DNA of 64,000 bases from Umezawaea sp042738955. Lineage in GTDB: Bacteria > Actinomycetota > Actinomycetes > Mycobacteriales > Pseudonocardiaceae. Below the pieces are notes generated by a model. That model did not search any database, was not told the DNA's origin, and was given only the letters and a program-made list of their open reading frames with translations. Made by a program: the position numbers and the translations under genes. The stretch is taken from the NCBI RefSeq assembly GCF_042738955.1, contig NZ_JBHYHC010000021.1, positions 35,315 to 99,314 on the forward strand, given 5' to 3'. Shown here in pieces: positions 51,777-60,415 of this stretch (position 1 is its first letter; every line of letters starts with the position of its first letter).

Positions 51777-51835
51777 CCACAAGCATGCGCCGGGGCAACG
51801 CAGTGGCCCACCACCCCGGCACAGCGCCGACCAAT

Positions 51836-51884
51836 AACCACGCTGGGACTGGCAGCCACCTGACAACCACGCTGGGACTGGCAG
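51836..51884. repeat. Direct repeat of 20 bp, period 29
   Basis: AACCACGCTGGGACTGGCAG occurs at 51836-51855 and 51865-51884. Related CACGC(T/C)GGAA...GCAGCCGC units continue at 52022-52100 on the far side of the palindromic element, and again near 63830-63920 on the other strand. No coding potential seen. Confidence 0.75.
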
Positions 51885-51900
51885 GCGCAGGCCACGGAAC

Positions 51901-52019
51901 GTGGCCGATTTGACATGGGGATTTCGGCCTTAAAATTGTGGTCGGGCGGGACTCTCTTTGGACCGCCTTTTGAGCCCGACAAAGGCCGAAATGAGGGGTC
52001 CCCATGTCAAATCGGCCAC
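51901..52019. repeat. 119-bp nested palindromic element
   Basis: Outer arms are GTGGCCGATTTGACATGGGG plus A at 51901-51921 and the complement at 51999-52019 (21 bp exact). Next inward, TTTCGGCCTT (51922-51931) pairs with 51982-51991, with 7 extra bases in the right arm. Innermost, GTCGGGC (51941) pairs with GCCCGAC (51974). No ORF or transposase; it looks like a MITE or a structured intergenic repeat. Confidence 0.8.
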
Positions 52020-52035
52020 AGCACGCTGGAAATCG
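51941..52035 (+). repeat. 95-bp repeat, copy 1 (inverted partner at 63906-64000)
   Basis: These 95 bp are identical to the reverse complement of 63906-64000. They cover the inner stem and right arm of the palindromic element plus the start of the flanking CACGCTGGAA unit. Beyond 52035 the copies diverge gradually. The partner runs off the window end. Confidence 0.9.
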
Positions 52036-52137
52036 CAGCCGCCGAGAGACCCACGCCGGAACCGGCAGCCGCTAACCACGCCGAAACCCGCAGCCGCTGA
52101 AACCCCCACCCAAGCCCAACCCCGTACCGTGACAAGG

Positions 52138-53583
52138 GTGAGCACCGCGCCGCCCCACACCGTCACCCTGAGCACCCACTTCGCCCAAGCTCTCCCGGAG
52201 ATGGCCCTCCCGTGGCAGGCAGCGGACACCCCCACCCCCACCCTGCTCCTCCTCAACACCGCACTGGCCACCTCCCTCGGCCTCCCACCCCTGGACACCC
52301 CGGAAGGCCTGGCCCTCCTCACCGGCACCCACCTCCCCGAAGCTGCCACCCCAGTAGCCCAGGCCTACGCAGGCCACCAGTTCGGCAACTACTCCCCACG
52401 GCTCGGCGACGGCCGAGCCCTCCTCCTGGGCGAACTCACCGACCACAACGGCCGCCTCCAAGACCTCCACCTCAAGGGCTCCGGCCGCACCCCCTTCTCC
52501 CGAGGCGGCGACGGCTACGCGGCCCTGGGCCCGATGCTCCGCGAGTACCTCCTCAGCGAAGCGATGCACGCCCTGGGCATCCCCACCACCCGTTCCCTCG
52601 CCGTGACGACCACCGGCCGCCCCGTCCACCGCGAAACCACCCTCCCCGGCGCCATCCTCGCCAGAACGGCCAGCAGCCACCTCCGCGTGGGCAGCTTCCA
52701 GTTCGCCCGAGCCACCAACGACCCGGACCTCCTCCGCAGACTCGCCGACCACGCCATCGCCCGCCACCACCCCGAGGCGACCACCGCCGAAAACCCGTAC
52801 CTCGCCCTCTTCGACTCCGTCGTAGCCGCCCAGGCGACCCTGATCTCCCAGTGGATGCTCGTGGGCTTCATCCACGGCGTCATGAACACCGACAACATGA
52901 CCATCTCCGGCGAAACCATCGACTACGGCCCCTGCGCCTTCCTCGACGCCTACGACCCCACCACCGTCTACAGCTCCATCGACCACGCGGGCCGCTACGC
53001 CTACGGCAACCAGCCTGGCATCGCCCAGTGGAACCTCGCCCGCCTCGCCGAGGCCCTCCTCCCGCTCTTCGACGACAACGAGGACCGGGCCGTCGCGAAA
53101 GCCCTCGACGTCCTGAGCACCTTCAAACCCCGCTACGAAGAAGCCTGGACCTCCGGAATGACCGCGAAACTGGGCCTCAACACCACCCCCGACACCCTCG
53201 TCGACGACCTCCTGACCCTCCTCAGGGACAACCACGTCGACCACACCTCCTTCTACCGCCACCTGGCCACAGCGGCACGGGGCAACCCCGAACCGGCCCG
53301 CTCCCAGTTCCTCGACCTGGCCTCCATCGACACCTGGATCACCCGCTGGCGGGCCGAACACCCGGACCCGGACGCCATGGACCGCGTGAACCCCGTCTAC
53401 GTCCCCCGCAACCACCTGGTCGAGGAAGCCCTCGCCGCGGCCACCGACGGCGACCTCACCCCGCTCCACGCCCTCCTCAAGGCAGTCACCTCGCCGTACA
53501 CCGAACTCCCCGGCCACGACCGCTACGCGGCCCCCGCCCCGGAGGACTTCGGCGCGGCCTACCAGACCTTCTGCGGCACCTGA
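52138..53583 (+). CDS. selO: SelO (YdiU/UPF0061) protein AMPylator
   Basis: About 481 residues of the SelO pseudokinase family, which transfers AMP to Ser/Thr/Tyr of target proteins in redox homeostasis. Family marks: YAGHQFGNYSPRLGDGRALLLGE, LHLKGSGRTPFSRGGDGYAAL, REYLLSEAMHALGIPTTRSL, and HGVMNTDNMTISGETIDYGP with the metal-site Asn and Asp. The common C-terminal selenocysteine position is near the FCGT end, which has Cys. The GTG at 52138 lies 7 nt after a -10-like TACCGT, suggesting a leaderless transcript; a GTG at 52129 is possible. Leu codons are mostly CTC rather than CTG, unlike the surrounding genes. Confidence 0.93.
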   Translation: MSTAPPHTVTLSTHFAQALPEMALPWQAADTPTPTLLLLNTALATSLGLPPLDTPEGLALLTGTHLPEAATPVAQAYAGHQFGNYSPRLGDGRALLLGELTDHNGRLQDLHLKGSGRTPFSRGGDGYAALGPMLREYLLSEAMHALGIPTTRSLAVTTTGRPVHRETTLPGAILARTASSHLRVGSFQFARATNDPDLLRRLADHAIARHHPEATTAENPYLALFDSVVAAQATLISQWMLVGFIHGVMNTDNMTISGETIDYGPCAFLDAYDPTTVYSSIDHAGRYAYGNQPGIAQWNLARLAEALLPLFDDNEDRAVAKALDVLSTFKPRYEEAWTSGMTAKLGLNTTPDTLVDDLLTLLRDNHVDHTSFYRHLATAARGNPEPARSQFLDLASIDTWITRWRAEHPDPDAMDRVNPVYVPRNHLVEEALAAATDGDLTPLHALLKAVTSPYTELPGHDRYAAPAPEDFGAAYQTFCGT

Positions 53584-53647
53584 GCCGAGAGCGTCCACAT
53601 GCGACGAACGACCACGATGGGGTTGTTCTCGCTTGGGCCCCACGGAT

Positions 53648-53659
53648 CCGGGTACCCGG
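53648..53659. promoter_or_regulatory. Palindrome upstream of the catalase gene
   Basis: CCGGGTACCCGG is a perfect 12-bp palindrome 32 bp before the katE start, within the 108-bp promoter region. Confidence 0.35.
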
Positions 53660-53691
53660 CTGCGGTAGCCGAAGCCGAAGGAGACCCCCGG

Positions 53692-55764
53692 ATGCCCCCG
53701 AAGCGCCAGCGCGACCAGGCCGCCCCCAAGCCCACGACCCCCACGGGCAAGCCGGAGGCGGCCGGGGACCCGCGGGCCCGGTCGGGCCGCTACCTGACCA
53801 CCTCGCAGGGCGTCCGCCTGTCCGACACCGACCACTCCCTCAAGGCGGGCCCGCGCGGTCCGACGCTGCTGGAGGACTTCCACCTCCGCGAGAAGATCAC
53901 CCACTTCGACCACGAGCGCATCCCCGAACGGGTGGTCCACGCCCGCGGCGCAGCGGCCCACGGCACGTTCCGCGCCTACGGCAACGCCGAGTCCGTCACC
54001 AAGGCGGGTTTCCTGGCCAAGGGCCGCGAGACGCCGGTCTTCACCAGGTTCTCCACGGTCCTGGGTTCGCGCGGCTCGGCGGACACGGTCCGCGACGTGC
54101 GCGGGTTCGCGGTGAAGTTCTACACCGAGGAGGGGAACTTCGACCTCGTCGGCAACAACATGCCGGTGTTCTTCATCCAGGACGGCATCAAGTTCCCCGA
54201 CGTCATCCACGCGGGCAAGCCGCAGCCGGACCGGGAGATCCCGCAGGCGCAGTCCGCGCACGACACGTTCTGGGACTTCGTCTCGCTGCACACCGAGGCG
54301 ACCCACCACGTCATCTGGGCGATGTCGGACCGCGGCATCCCGCGCTCGTACCGGACCATGGAGGGCTTCGGCGTCCACACGTTCCGGCTGGTCAACGCGG
54401 CGGGGGAGACCTCGCTGGTGAAGTTCCACTGGAAGCCGGTCGCGGGCGTGCACTCGCTGGTGTGGGAGGAGGCGCAGATCGCGGCGGGCGCGGACCCGGA
54501 CTTCCACCGGCGGGACATGGCCGACGGCATCGAGGCGGGAGCGCCGCTGGAGTTCGAGCTGGGGCTCCAAGTGCTGCCGGACAGCGAGGACGAGACGTTC
54601 GAGGGCATCGACCTGCTCGACCCGACCAAGCTCGTGCCCGAGGAACTGGCCGAGGTCGTGCTGGTCGGGAAGCTGACGCTGGACCGCAACCCCACCAACT
54701 ACTTCGCCGAGACCGAGCAGGTCGCCTTCCACACCGGCCACCTAGTGCCCGGCATCGAGATCACCAACGACCCGCTCATGCAGGCGCGGATGTTCTCCTA
54801 CCTCGACACCCAGCTCACCCGCCTCGGCGGCCCGAACTTCGCCCAGCTGCCGATCAACTGCCCGCACGCGGCCGTGAACGACAACCTGCGCGACGGGATG
54901 CACCAGACCGCGATCCACCAGGGCACGGCCGCCTACAAGCCCAACAGCGTCGACGGCGACCAGCCGGAGATCGCGACCGAGGGCGCGTACGTCCACGTCC
55001 CCCGCGAGGTCTCCGGGCCGAAGGTGCGGGCGAACCCCGTGTCGTTCGACGACCACTACTCCCAGGCGACGCTGTTCTGGCGCAGCATGAGCCAGGTCGA
55101 GCAGGCGCACATCGTCGAGGCGTACACGTTCGAGCTGTCCAAGGTCTACGAGAAGCCGATCCGCGAACGCGTCCTCGGCGTGCTCGCCAACGTCGACGCC
55201 GAGCTGTGCGCGCGGGTCGCGGCGGGCCTCGGGCTGCCGGTCCCGGACGGCGACCCGGCGCGCGGCGTGGTGCCGTCGCCCGCGCTGTCCCAGGTGTCGA
55301 CGGAGTCCGGTCCCATCGCGGGCCGGGTCGTCGGGGTCGTCGCCGGGCCGGGCGCGGACGTCGCCGGGATCGGCAAGCTCCGCAAGGCCGTCGAGGCCCG
55401 TGGCGCGGTGCTGCACGTCATCGCCCAGATCGGCGGGGAGGTCGCGAAGGGGCGGGCGAAGGAGGTCGTCGAGCGGACGTTCCTGGCGACCCGGTCGATC
55501 GAGTACGACGCCGTGGTGGTCGCCGCGGGCGTGACCGGGTCCGACCCGCGGCTGACCGTGCTGCTCCAGGAGGTGTTCCGGCACTGCAAGGTGCTGGGCG
55601 CGTGGGGCGACGGGGCCGCGGTGCTGGAGGCCGCGGGGATCGACACCGGCGCGCCGGGCGTCGTGCTCGGCGACACCGCGGTCAAGCCGTACTTCACCGA
55701 GCTGCTCACGGCGGTCGGCAAGCACCGCGTGTGGGACCGGGCCGTGCCCGCGGGCATCGCCTGA
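53692..55764 (+). CDS. katE: Large-subunit (clade 2) catalase
   Basis: 690 residues, a monofunctional heme catalase of the HPII type. Active-site His83 is in RVVHARGAAAHG, the Asn in GNNMPVFFIQD, and the heme-ligand Tyr370 in RMFSYLDTQLTRLG. A C-terminal flavodoxin/class-I amidotransferase-like domain (about 540-690, GRVVGVVAGPGADV...) marks the large form. The ATG at 53692 follows AGGAGA. It lies 108 bp after selO, another redox-stress gene. A hairpin terminator follows. Confidence 0.96.
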   Translation: MPPKRQRDQAAPKPTTPTGKPEAAGDPRARSGRYLTTSQGVRLSDTDHSLKAGPRGPTLLEDFHLREKITHFDHERIPERVVHARGAAAHGTFRAYGNAESVTKAGFLAKGRETPVFTRFSTVLGSRGSADTVRDVRGFAVKFYTEEGNFDLVGNNMPVFFIQDGIKFPDVIHAGKPQPDREIPQAQSAHDTFWDFVSLHTEATHHVIWAMSDRGIPRSYRTMEGFGVHTFRLVNAAGETSLVKFHWKPVAGVHSLVWEEAQIAAGADPDFHRRDMADGIEAGAPLEFELGLQVLPDSEDETFEGIDLLDPTKLVPEELAEVVLVGKLTLDRNPTNYFAETEQVAFHTGHLVPGIEITNDPLMQARMFSYLDTQLTRLGGPNFAQLPINCPHAAVNDNLRDGMHQTAIHQGTAAYKPNSVDGDQPEIATEGAYVHVPREVSGPKVRANPVSFDDHYSQATLFWRSMSQVEQAHIVEAYTFELSKVYEKPIRERVLGVLANVDAELCARVAAGLGLPVPDGDPARGVVPSPALSQVSTESGPIAGRVVGVVAGPGADVAGIGKLRKAVEARGAVLHVIAQIGGEVAKGRAKEVVERTFLATRSIEYDAVVVAAGVTGSDPRLTVLLQEVFRHCKVLGAWGDGAAVLEAAGIDTGAPGVVLGDTAVKPYFTELLTAVGKHRVWDRAVPAGIA

Positions 55765-55770
55765 CCGGTG

Positions 55771-55802
55771 CCCTGGCGGGCGCACCCGTGTGCCCGCCAG
55801 GG
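55771..55802 (+). terminator. Terminator after katE
   Basis: An 11-bp perfect stem (CCCTGGCGGGC and complement) around 10 nt that can pair further (CAC/GTG), 6 bp after the stop. Confidence 0.8.
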
Positions 55803-55848
55803 TCGGATCCTGGGGCGACCGGCACTCCACGGGGCCATCCTCGAAGCA

Positions 55849-55881
55849 GACGCCGAAGGGCGTCGAACACGAGGAGCTGAG
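55849..55881 (+). promoter_or_regulatory. Conserved 5' leader element, copy 2
   Basis: GACGCC-GAAG-GGCGTC hairpin followed by ACACGAGGAGCTG immediately before the VOC start; matches the leader at 46060. Confidence 0.5.
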
Positions 55882-56487
55882 ATGGTGGAGTTCAAGGTCG
55901 AGATCATCGTTCTGCCGGTCGCGGACGTCGACCGGGCCAAGGAGTTCTACGGCGGGATCGGCTTCCGGGAGGACGTCGACTACACGGGTCCGGACGGGTT
56001 CCGGGTCGTGCACTTCACGCCTCCGGGCTCGGCGGCGTCGATCATCATCGGCGACCGGGTCACCGACGCCGCGCCCGGCTCGGCGCAGGGCGTGCACTTC
56101 GTCGTCGACGACATCGTCGCGGCCCACGCCGAGCTGCTCGCGAAGGGCGTCAAGGTCAGCGACGTCTTCCACGACGCGGGCGGCGTGTTCCACCACGCGG
56201 GCGTTCAGGACCGGATCGCCGGACCGCACCCGGACCGGCAGTCCTACGGCTCGTTCCTGTCGTTCGAGGACCCCGACGGCAACGGCTTCGTCGTTCAAGA
56301 GGTCACCGAGCGGCGGCCGGGGCGGATCAGCCACGTCGTCTACGGCTCGGTCGCGGAACTCGAACAGGCGCTGCGCGACGCCGCCGCGGCCCACGGCGAG
56401 CACGAGAAGGAGCTCGGCCACGAGGACGCGGACTGGCCCGCGTGGTACGCCGCGCACATGGCCCGGCAGGCGGGCCTCACCTCCTGA
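55882..56487 (+). CDS. VOC (glyoxalase/bleomycin-resistance-like) protein
   Basis: 201 residues. One vicinal-oxygen-chelate domain occupies residues 1-140 (KVEIIVLPVADVDRAKEFYG, YGSFLSFEDPDGNGFVVQEV). The last 60 residues are an alpha-helical extension (VAELEQALRDAAAAHGEHEK ... WPAWYAAHM), seen in actinomycete proteins of this type. Metal-bound dioxygenase or isomerase activity is possible; no specific function visible. The ATG at 55882 follows GAGGAG in the leader shared with the RibD-type gene. The LAL gene starts 62 bp later. Confidence 0.87.
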   Translation: MVEFKVEIIVLPVADVDRAKEFYGGIGFREDVDYTGPDGFRVVHFTPPGSAASIIIGDRVTDAAPGSAQGVHFVVDDIVAAHAELLAKGVKVSDVFHDAGGVFHHAGVQDRIAGPHPDRQSYGSFLSFEDPDGNGFVVQEVTERRPGRISHVVYGSVAELEQALRDAAAAHGEHEKELGHEDADWPAWYAAHMARQAGLTS

Positions 56488-56549
56488 CGTCGTTCTCCCC
56501 GGCCCGGCGAAGATCCCCCGTTCGAGTAGCCTCCGCCGGGGAGGACGAC

Positions 56550-59175
56550 GTGCGGAGCGACAACGGTGGACCGGTGCTGCGGGGCAGGCGCCGCGAGCGG
56601 GACGTGCTCGACGGCGTGCTGCGCGACGTGCGCGACGGCCGCAGCCGGGTGCTGGTGCTGCGAGGCGAGGCGGGCGCGGGCAAGACTGCGCTGCTGGACC
56701 ACTTGGTGGCCACCGCCCGCGGCCGGGTGACCCGCGCGGCGGGTGCCGAGGCCGAGTCCGAGATCGCCTACTCCGCGCTGCAACAGCTCTGCGCGCCGCT
56801 GCTGGACCACCTGGACGCGCTGCCCCGCCCGCAGCGGGACGCGCTCGCCACCGCGTTCGGGCTCGGCGTCGGCGAGGCGCCGGGATCGCTGCTGGTCGGC
56901 CTCGCGGTGCTCGGCCTGCTCGCCGAGGCCGCGACCGACCAGCCGCTGGTCTGCGTCGTGGACGACGTGCAGTGGTTGGACCGGATGTCCGAGGTGGTCC
57001 TGACGTTCGTGGCCCGCAGGCTGGACGCCGAGGCGGTCGCGCTGGTGTGCGCCGCGCGCAGCCCCGGCGACGAGCGGATCCTCACCGGCCTGCCGGACCT
57101 GCGCGTGGAAGGCCTGCCCGCGGCGGACGCGCGGGCGCTGCTCGACTCCGTGCTGCCCGGACCGGTCGACGACCGCGTGCGCGACCGCATCGTCGCCGAG
57201 ACCCGCGGCAACCCCCTCGCGCTGCTCGAACTCCCGCACGGCCTCACGCCCGCGGAACTGGCGTTCGGCTTCGGCACCCCCGGCTCCGCGCCCCTGGCGA
57301 ACCGGCTGGAGGCCGGGTTCCAGCGGCGGATCGCCGCGCTGCCCGCCGACGCCCGCAGGCTGCTGCTCGCCGCCGCCGTCGAACCGGTCGGCGACGTGGC
57401 GCTGCTGTGGCGCGCGGTCGAGTCGCTGGACGTCGGACCGGACGCCGCCGGACGGATCGAGGCCGCGGGACTGGTCGAGTTCGGCGCCCTGGTCCGGTTC
57501 CGCCACCCCCTCGTGCGCTCCGCAGCCCGCCGGTCAGCCGACGTCGCGGACCTGCGGGCCGTGCACCGCGCCCTCGCCGAGGTCACCGACCCGGAGCAGG
57601 ACCCCGACCGCCGCGCCTGGCACCGCGCGCACGCCGCCACCGGCCCGGACGAGGACGTCGCCGGGGAGTTGGAGGACTCGGCGGGCCGCGCGCTCGCCCG
57701 TGGTGGCCGGATCGCGGCCGCCGCCTTCCTGGAACGCGCCGCCGAACTGACGTCGGACCCGAAGACACGCGCCGCCCGCGCCCTGGCCGCCGCGCGGGCC
57801 CAGTTCGACGCGGGCGGCCTCGCCGAGGCGTCCGAGCTGCTGACGGCCGCCGAACTCGGCCCGCTGGACCCGGTCCGGAAGGCGGACGTGGAACGGCTGC
57901 GCGCCCAGATCGCGTTCTCCCTCCACGCGGCCGGACCACCCCTCCTGGCCGCCGCCCAGCAGGCTGGAGGACCTGGACGTCGCCGCCGCACGGGAGACGT
58001 ACCTGTCGGCCCTCGGCGCGGCCGTGCGGGCGGACGACCTCCGCGAAGCCGTCGAAGCCGCCCGCGATGTCCCCGCGGGCGACGAGCCAGCCGGGCTGCT
58101 CCTGACCGCCCTCATGACCTGGGCCCTGGACGGCTACCCGACCGCCGTCCCCCTGCTCCGCACCGCATTGGCCAACGCCGACCCCCGGTTCCTGTGGTTG
58201 ACCGCGCCCGTGGCGCACGCGGTGTGGGACGCCGCCGCGTGGCACCGGCTCACCGAGCGGGCGGTCGAGGACGCCCGAGCCACCGGCACCCTGTCGCTGC
58301 TGCCGACCGCGCTGGTCCACCGCGCCGAAGCGCTGGTGGTCGCGGGCAGGTTCACCGACGCGGCCGCCCTGCTCGACGAGGCCGCCGCGTTCGCCCGCGC
58401 CACGGGCGTGCCGGTGACCCAGTCCGGCGCACTGGCCGCCTACCGTGGCCGTCCGACCGACTCCCCGACGCACGAGGAGGGCAGCCTGCTCGGTCACGCG
58501 GGCTACGCCGAAGCCGTGCTGCACAACGGTCTCGGCGACTACCCGACCGCACTGCGCGCCGCCCGTCGGTCCGCCGAGCACGGTGGGGCCCTCGCGGAAC
58601 TGGTCGAGGCCGCCACCCGCACCGGCGACACCGACCAGGCGGCCGACGCACGGTCACGCCTGGCCGACCGCACCACGGCCGCGGGCACCGACTGGGCCCT
58701 CGGCGTCCAGGCCACGGCCGACGCCCTAGCGGGACCACCCGACCAGGCCGAGGCTCAGTACCGCGAGGCGCTCGACCGCCTGACCGGCGACCACCTCGCC
58801 GTCCCCTTGGCCCGCGCCCACCTGCTCTACGGCGAGTGGCTCCGCCGCGAAAACCGCCGAGGCGACGCCCGCACCCACCTCCGCACCGCACACGACTCGT
58901 TCACGGCCATGGGCGCGGAGGCCTTCGCCGACCGCGCGAGCCGAGAACTGGCCGCCACCGGCGAAACCGTCCGCAACCGCACCACCGACCCGACCACCAC
59001 CCTCACCGCCCAGGAAACCCAAATCGTCCGCCTCGCCGCAGCAGGCCGCACCAACCCCGAGATCGGCGCGACCCTCTTCCTCAGCCCCCGCACCGTCGAA
59101 TGGCACCTGCGCAAGGTCTTCACCAAGCTCGGCATCACCTCGCGCCGCGAACTGGCGTCGGCGCTGCGCGTCTAG
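56550..59175 (+). pseudogene. LAL-family LuxR regulator interrupted by a frameshift
   Basis: Two reading frames make one protein. Frame 1 from the GTG at 56550 encodes the AAA-type ATPase half (LRGRRRERDVLDGVL, Walker A GEAGAGKTALL, Walker B PLVCVVDDVQWLD). Frame 2 encodes the helical half (RLEDLDVAAARETYLSALG...) and the C-terminal LuxR helix-turn-helix (LTAQETQIVRLAAAGRTNPE, SPRTVEWHLRKVF), ending at 59175. The frames meet at about 57957-57961 (...GCC CAG C AGG CTG GAG...). Removing one C there gives a continuous 874-residue LAL protein, the usual size. It is a recent pseudogene or a sequencing error. Confidence 0.88.
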
Positions 59176-59179
59176 CGGG

Positions 59180-60388
59180 TCACCCCGTCAGGTCGGCCAC
59201 CGCCGCCAGGAAGCGGTCCACGTCCTCGCGGTCGTTGTAGTGCGCCAGGCCGGCTCGGACCGCGCCGCCGGTGTCGCGGATGCCGAGTGCGCCGGTCAGC
59301 TCCCACGCGTAGCTGTGGCCGTGCCACACGTTGACCCCGTTCATCGCCAGGTGTTCGGCGACCGCGGCGGGGCTGTGGCCCGCGACGCGGAAGTACGCGA
59401 TGGCGGTCCTCCGGGCGGGCTTGCCGTGGAGGGTGACGTCGGGCAGGCCGCCGAGACCCCCGAGCAGGACCTCGAACAACGCCTGCTCGTGTGCTCCGAC
59501 CGCCTCCATCGACACCCGCAGCCGGTCCCGGCGGGACAGGGACGGGAGCGGCAGGGCGAGGCCCGCCAGGTGTTCCACGGCGGCCGTGACGCCTGCCAGG
59601 TCGGCGAACGGGGAGGTGCCCGTCTCGAAGCGCTCCGGCACCCGGTCGGGCGAGGGCAGCAGCTTCTCCGGGTGGAGGGTCTCCAGCAGGGCCGGGTCGG
59701 CGACCAGCGCGCCGAGGTGCGGGCCCGCCCACTTGTACGCGCTGGTCACGAAGAAGTCCGCGCCGAGCGCCCGCACGTCGGGCAGGTCGTGCGGGGTGGA
59801 GTGGACGCCGTCGACGAACGTCAGCGCGCCCGCGGCGTGCGCCTTCGCGGTGATCGCGGCGACGTCCGGCCGGGTGCCGAGGATGTTGCTGGCCGCCGTG
59901 ACGGCCACCAGGCGGGTCCGGTCGGTGAGCAGGGCGTCGTACTGGTCCACGGGCAGTTCGCCGGTGTCGACGTCCACCTCCGCCCAGCGGACCACTGCTC
60001 CGGCGCGCTCGGCCGCCTGCACCCACGGGCGGACGTTGGCGTCGTGGTCGAGGCGCGACACCACGACCTCGTCGCCCTCCCGCCAGGTCGCCGACAGGGC
60101 GTGGGCGAAGCGGTAGATCAACGTCGTGCTGTTCGGCCCGAACACGACCCCGGACGCCTCACCGCCCACGAGGTCCGCCACGGCCTGCCGGGCGTCGGCG
60201 AGGATCGTCATCGACCTCGCGCTCGCGGGGAACGGTCCGCCCACGTTGCCGATCCCCAGCCGGTAGGCGGAGGCGATGGCGTCGATGACGCAGGTCGGCA
60301 CCTGGGTGCCCGCGGCTCCGTCGAGGTAGGCGTACCCGTCGGCGAGCGCGGGGAACCGGGACCGGACGGCGGCGATGTCGAAGGTCAT
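59180..60388 (-). CDS. Cysteine desulfurase-like aminotransferase class V
   Basis: 402 residues of the PLP-dependent aminotransferase V family, closest to the 'cysteine desulfurase-like' group. Marks: YLDGAAGTQVP, LDHDANVRPW, TFVDGVHSTPHDL (PLP Asp), and the PLP lysine in TSAYKWAGPH. The loop that bears the catalytic Cys in SufS/CsdA reads GHSYAWE here, with Tyr in the Cys place, so it is unlikely to be a sulfur-mobilizing desulfurase. No suf genes are nearby. It may act as a lyase or transaminase; substrate unknown. Confidence 0.88.
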   Translation of the reverse strand: MTFDIAAVRSRFPALADGYAYLDGAAGTQVPTCVIDAIASAYRLGIGNVGGPFPASARSMTILADARQAVADLVGGEASGVVFGPNSTTLIYRFAHALSATWREGDEVVVSRLDHDANVRPWVQAAERAGAVVRWAEVDVDTGELPVDQYDALLTDRTRLVAVTAASNILGTRPDVAAITAKAHAAGALTFVDGVHSTPHDLPDVRALGADFFVTSAYKWAGPHLGALVADPALLETLHPEKLLPSPDRVPERFETGTSPFADLAGVTAAVEHLAGLALPLPSLSRRDRLRVSMEAVGAHEQALFEVLLGGLGGLPDVTLHGKPARRTAIAYFRVAGHSPAAVAEHLAMNGVNVWHGHSYAWELTGALGIRDTGGAVRAGLAHYNDREDVDRFLAAVADLTG

Positions 60389-60415
60389 GTCCGCCAGCCT
60401 CGCCCAGCGCCGCCG

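Noticed and set aside
51836..52110. CRISPR-like array of repeats
   Set aside because: Units drift in sequence and length (25-30 bp), there are no unique spacers of constant size and no cas genes nearby.
52072..54741. 889-codon open frame antisense to selO and katE
   Set aside because: Opposes two clearly identified genes and shows no recognisable domain.
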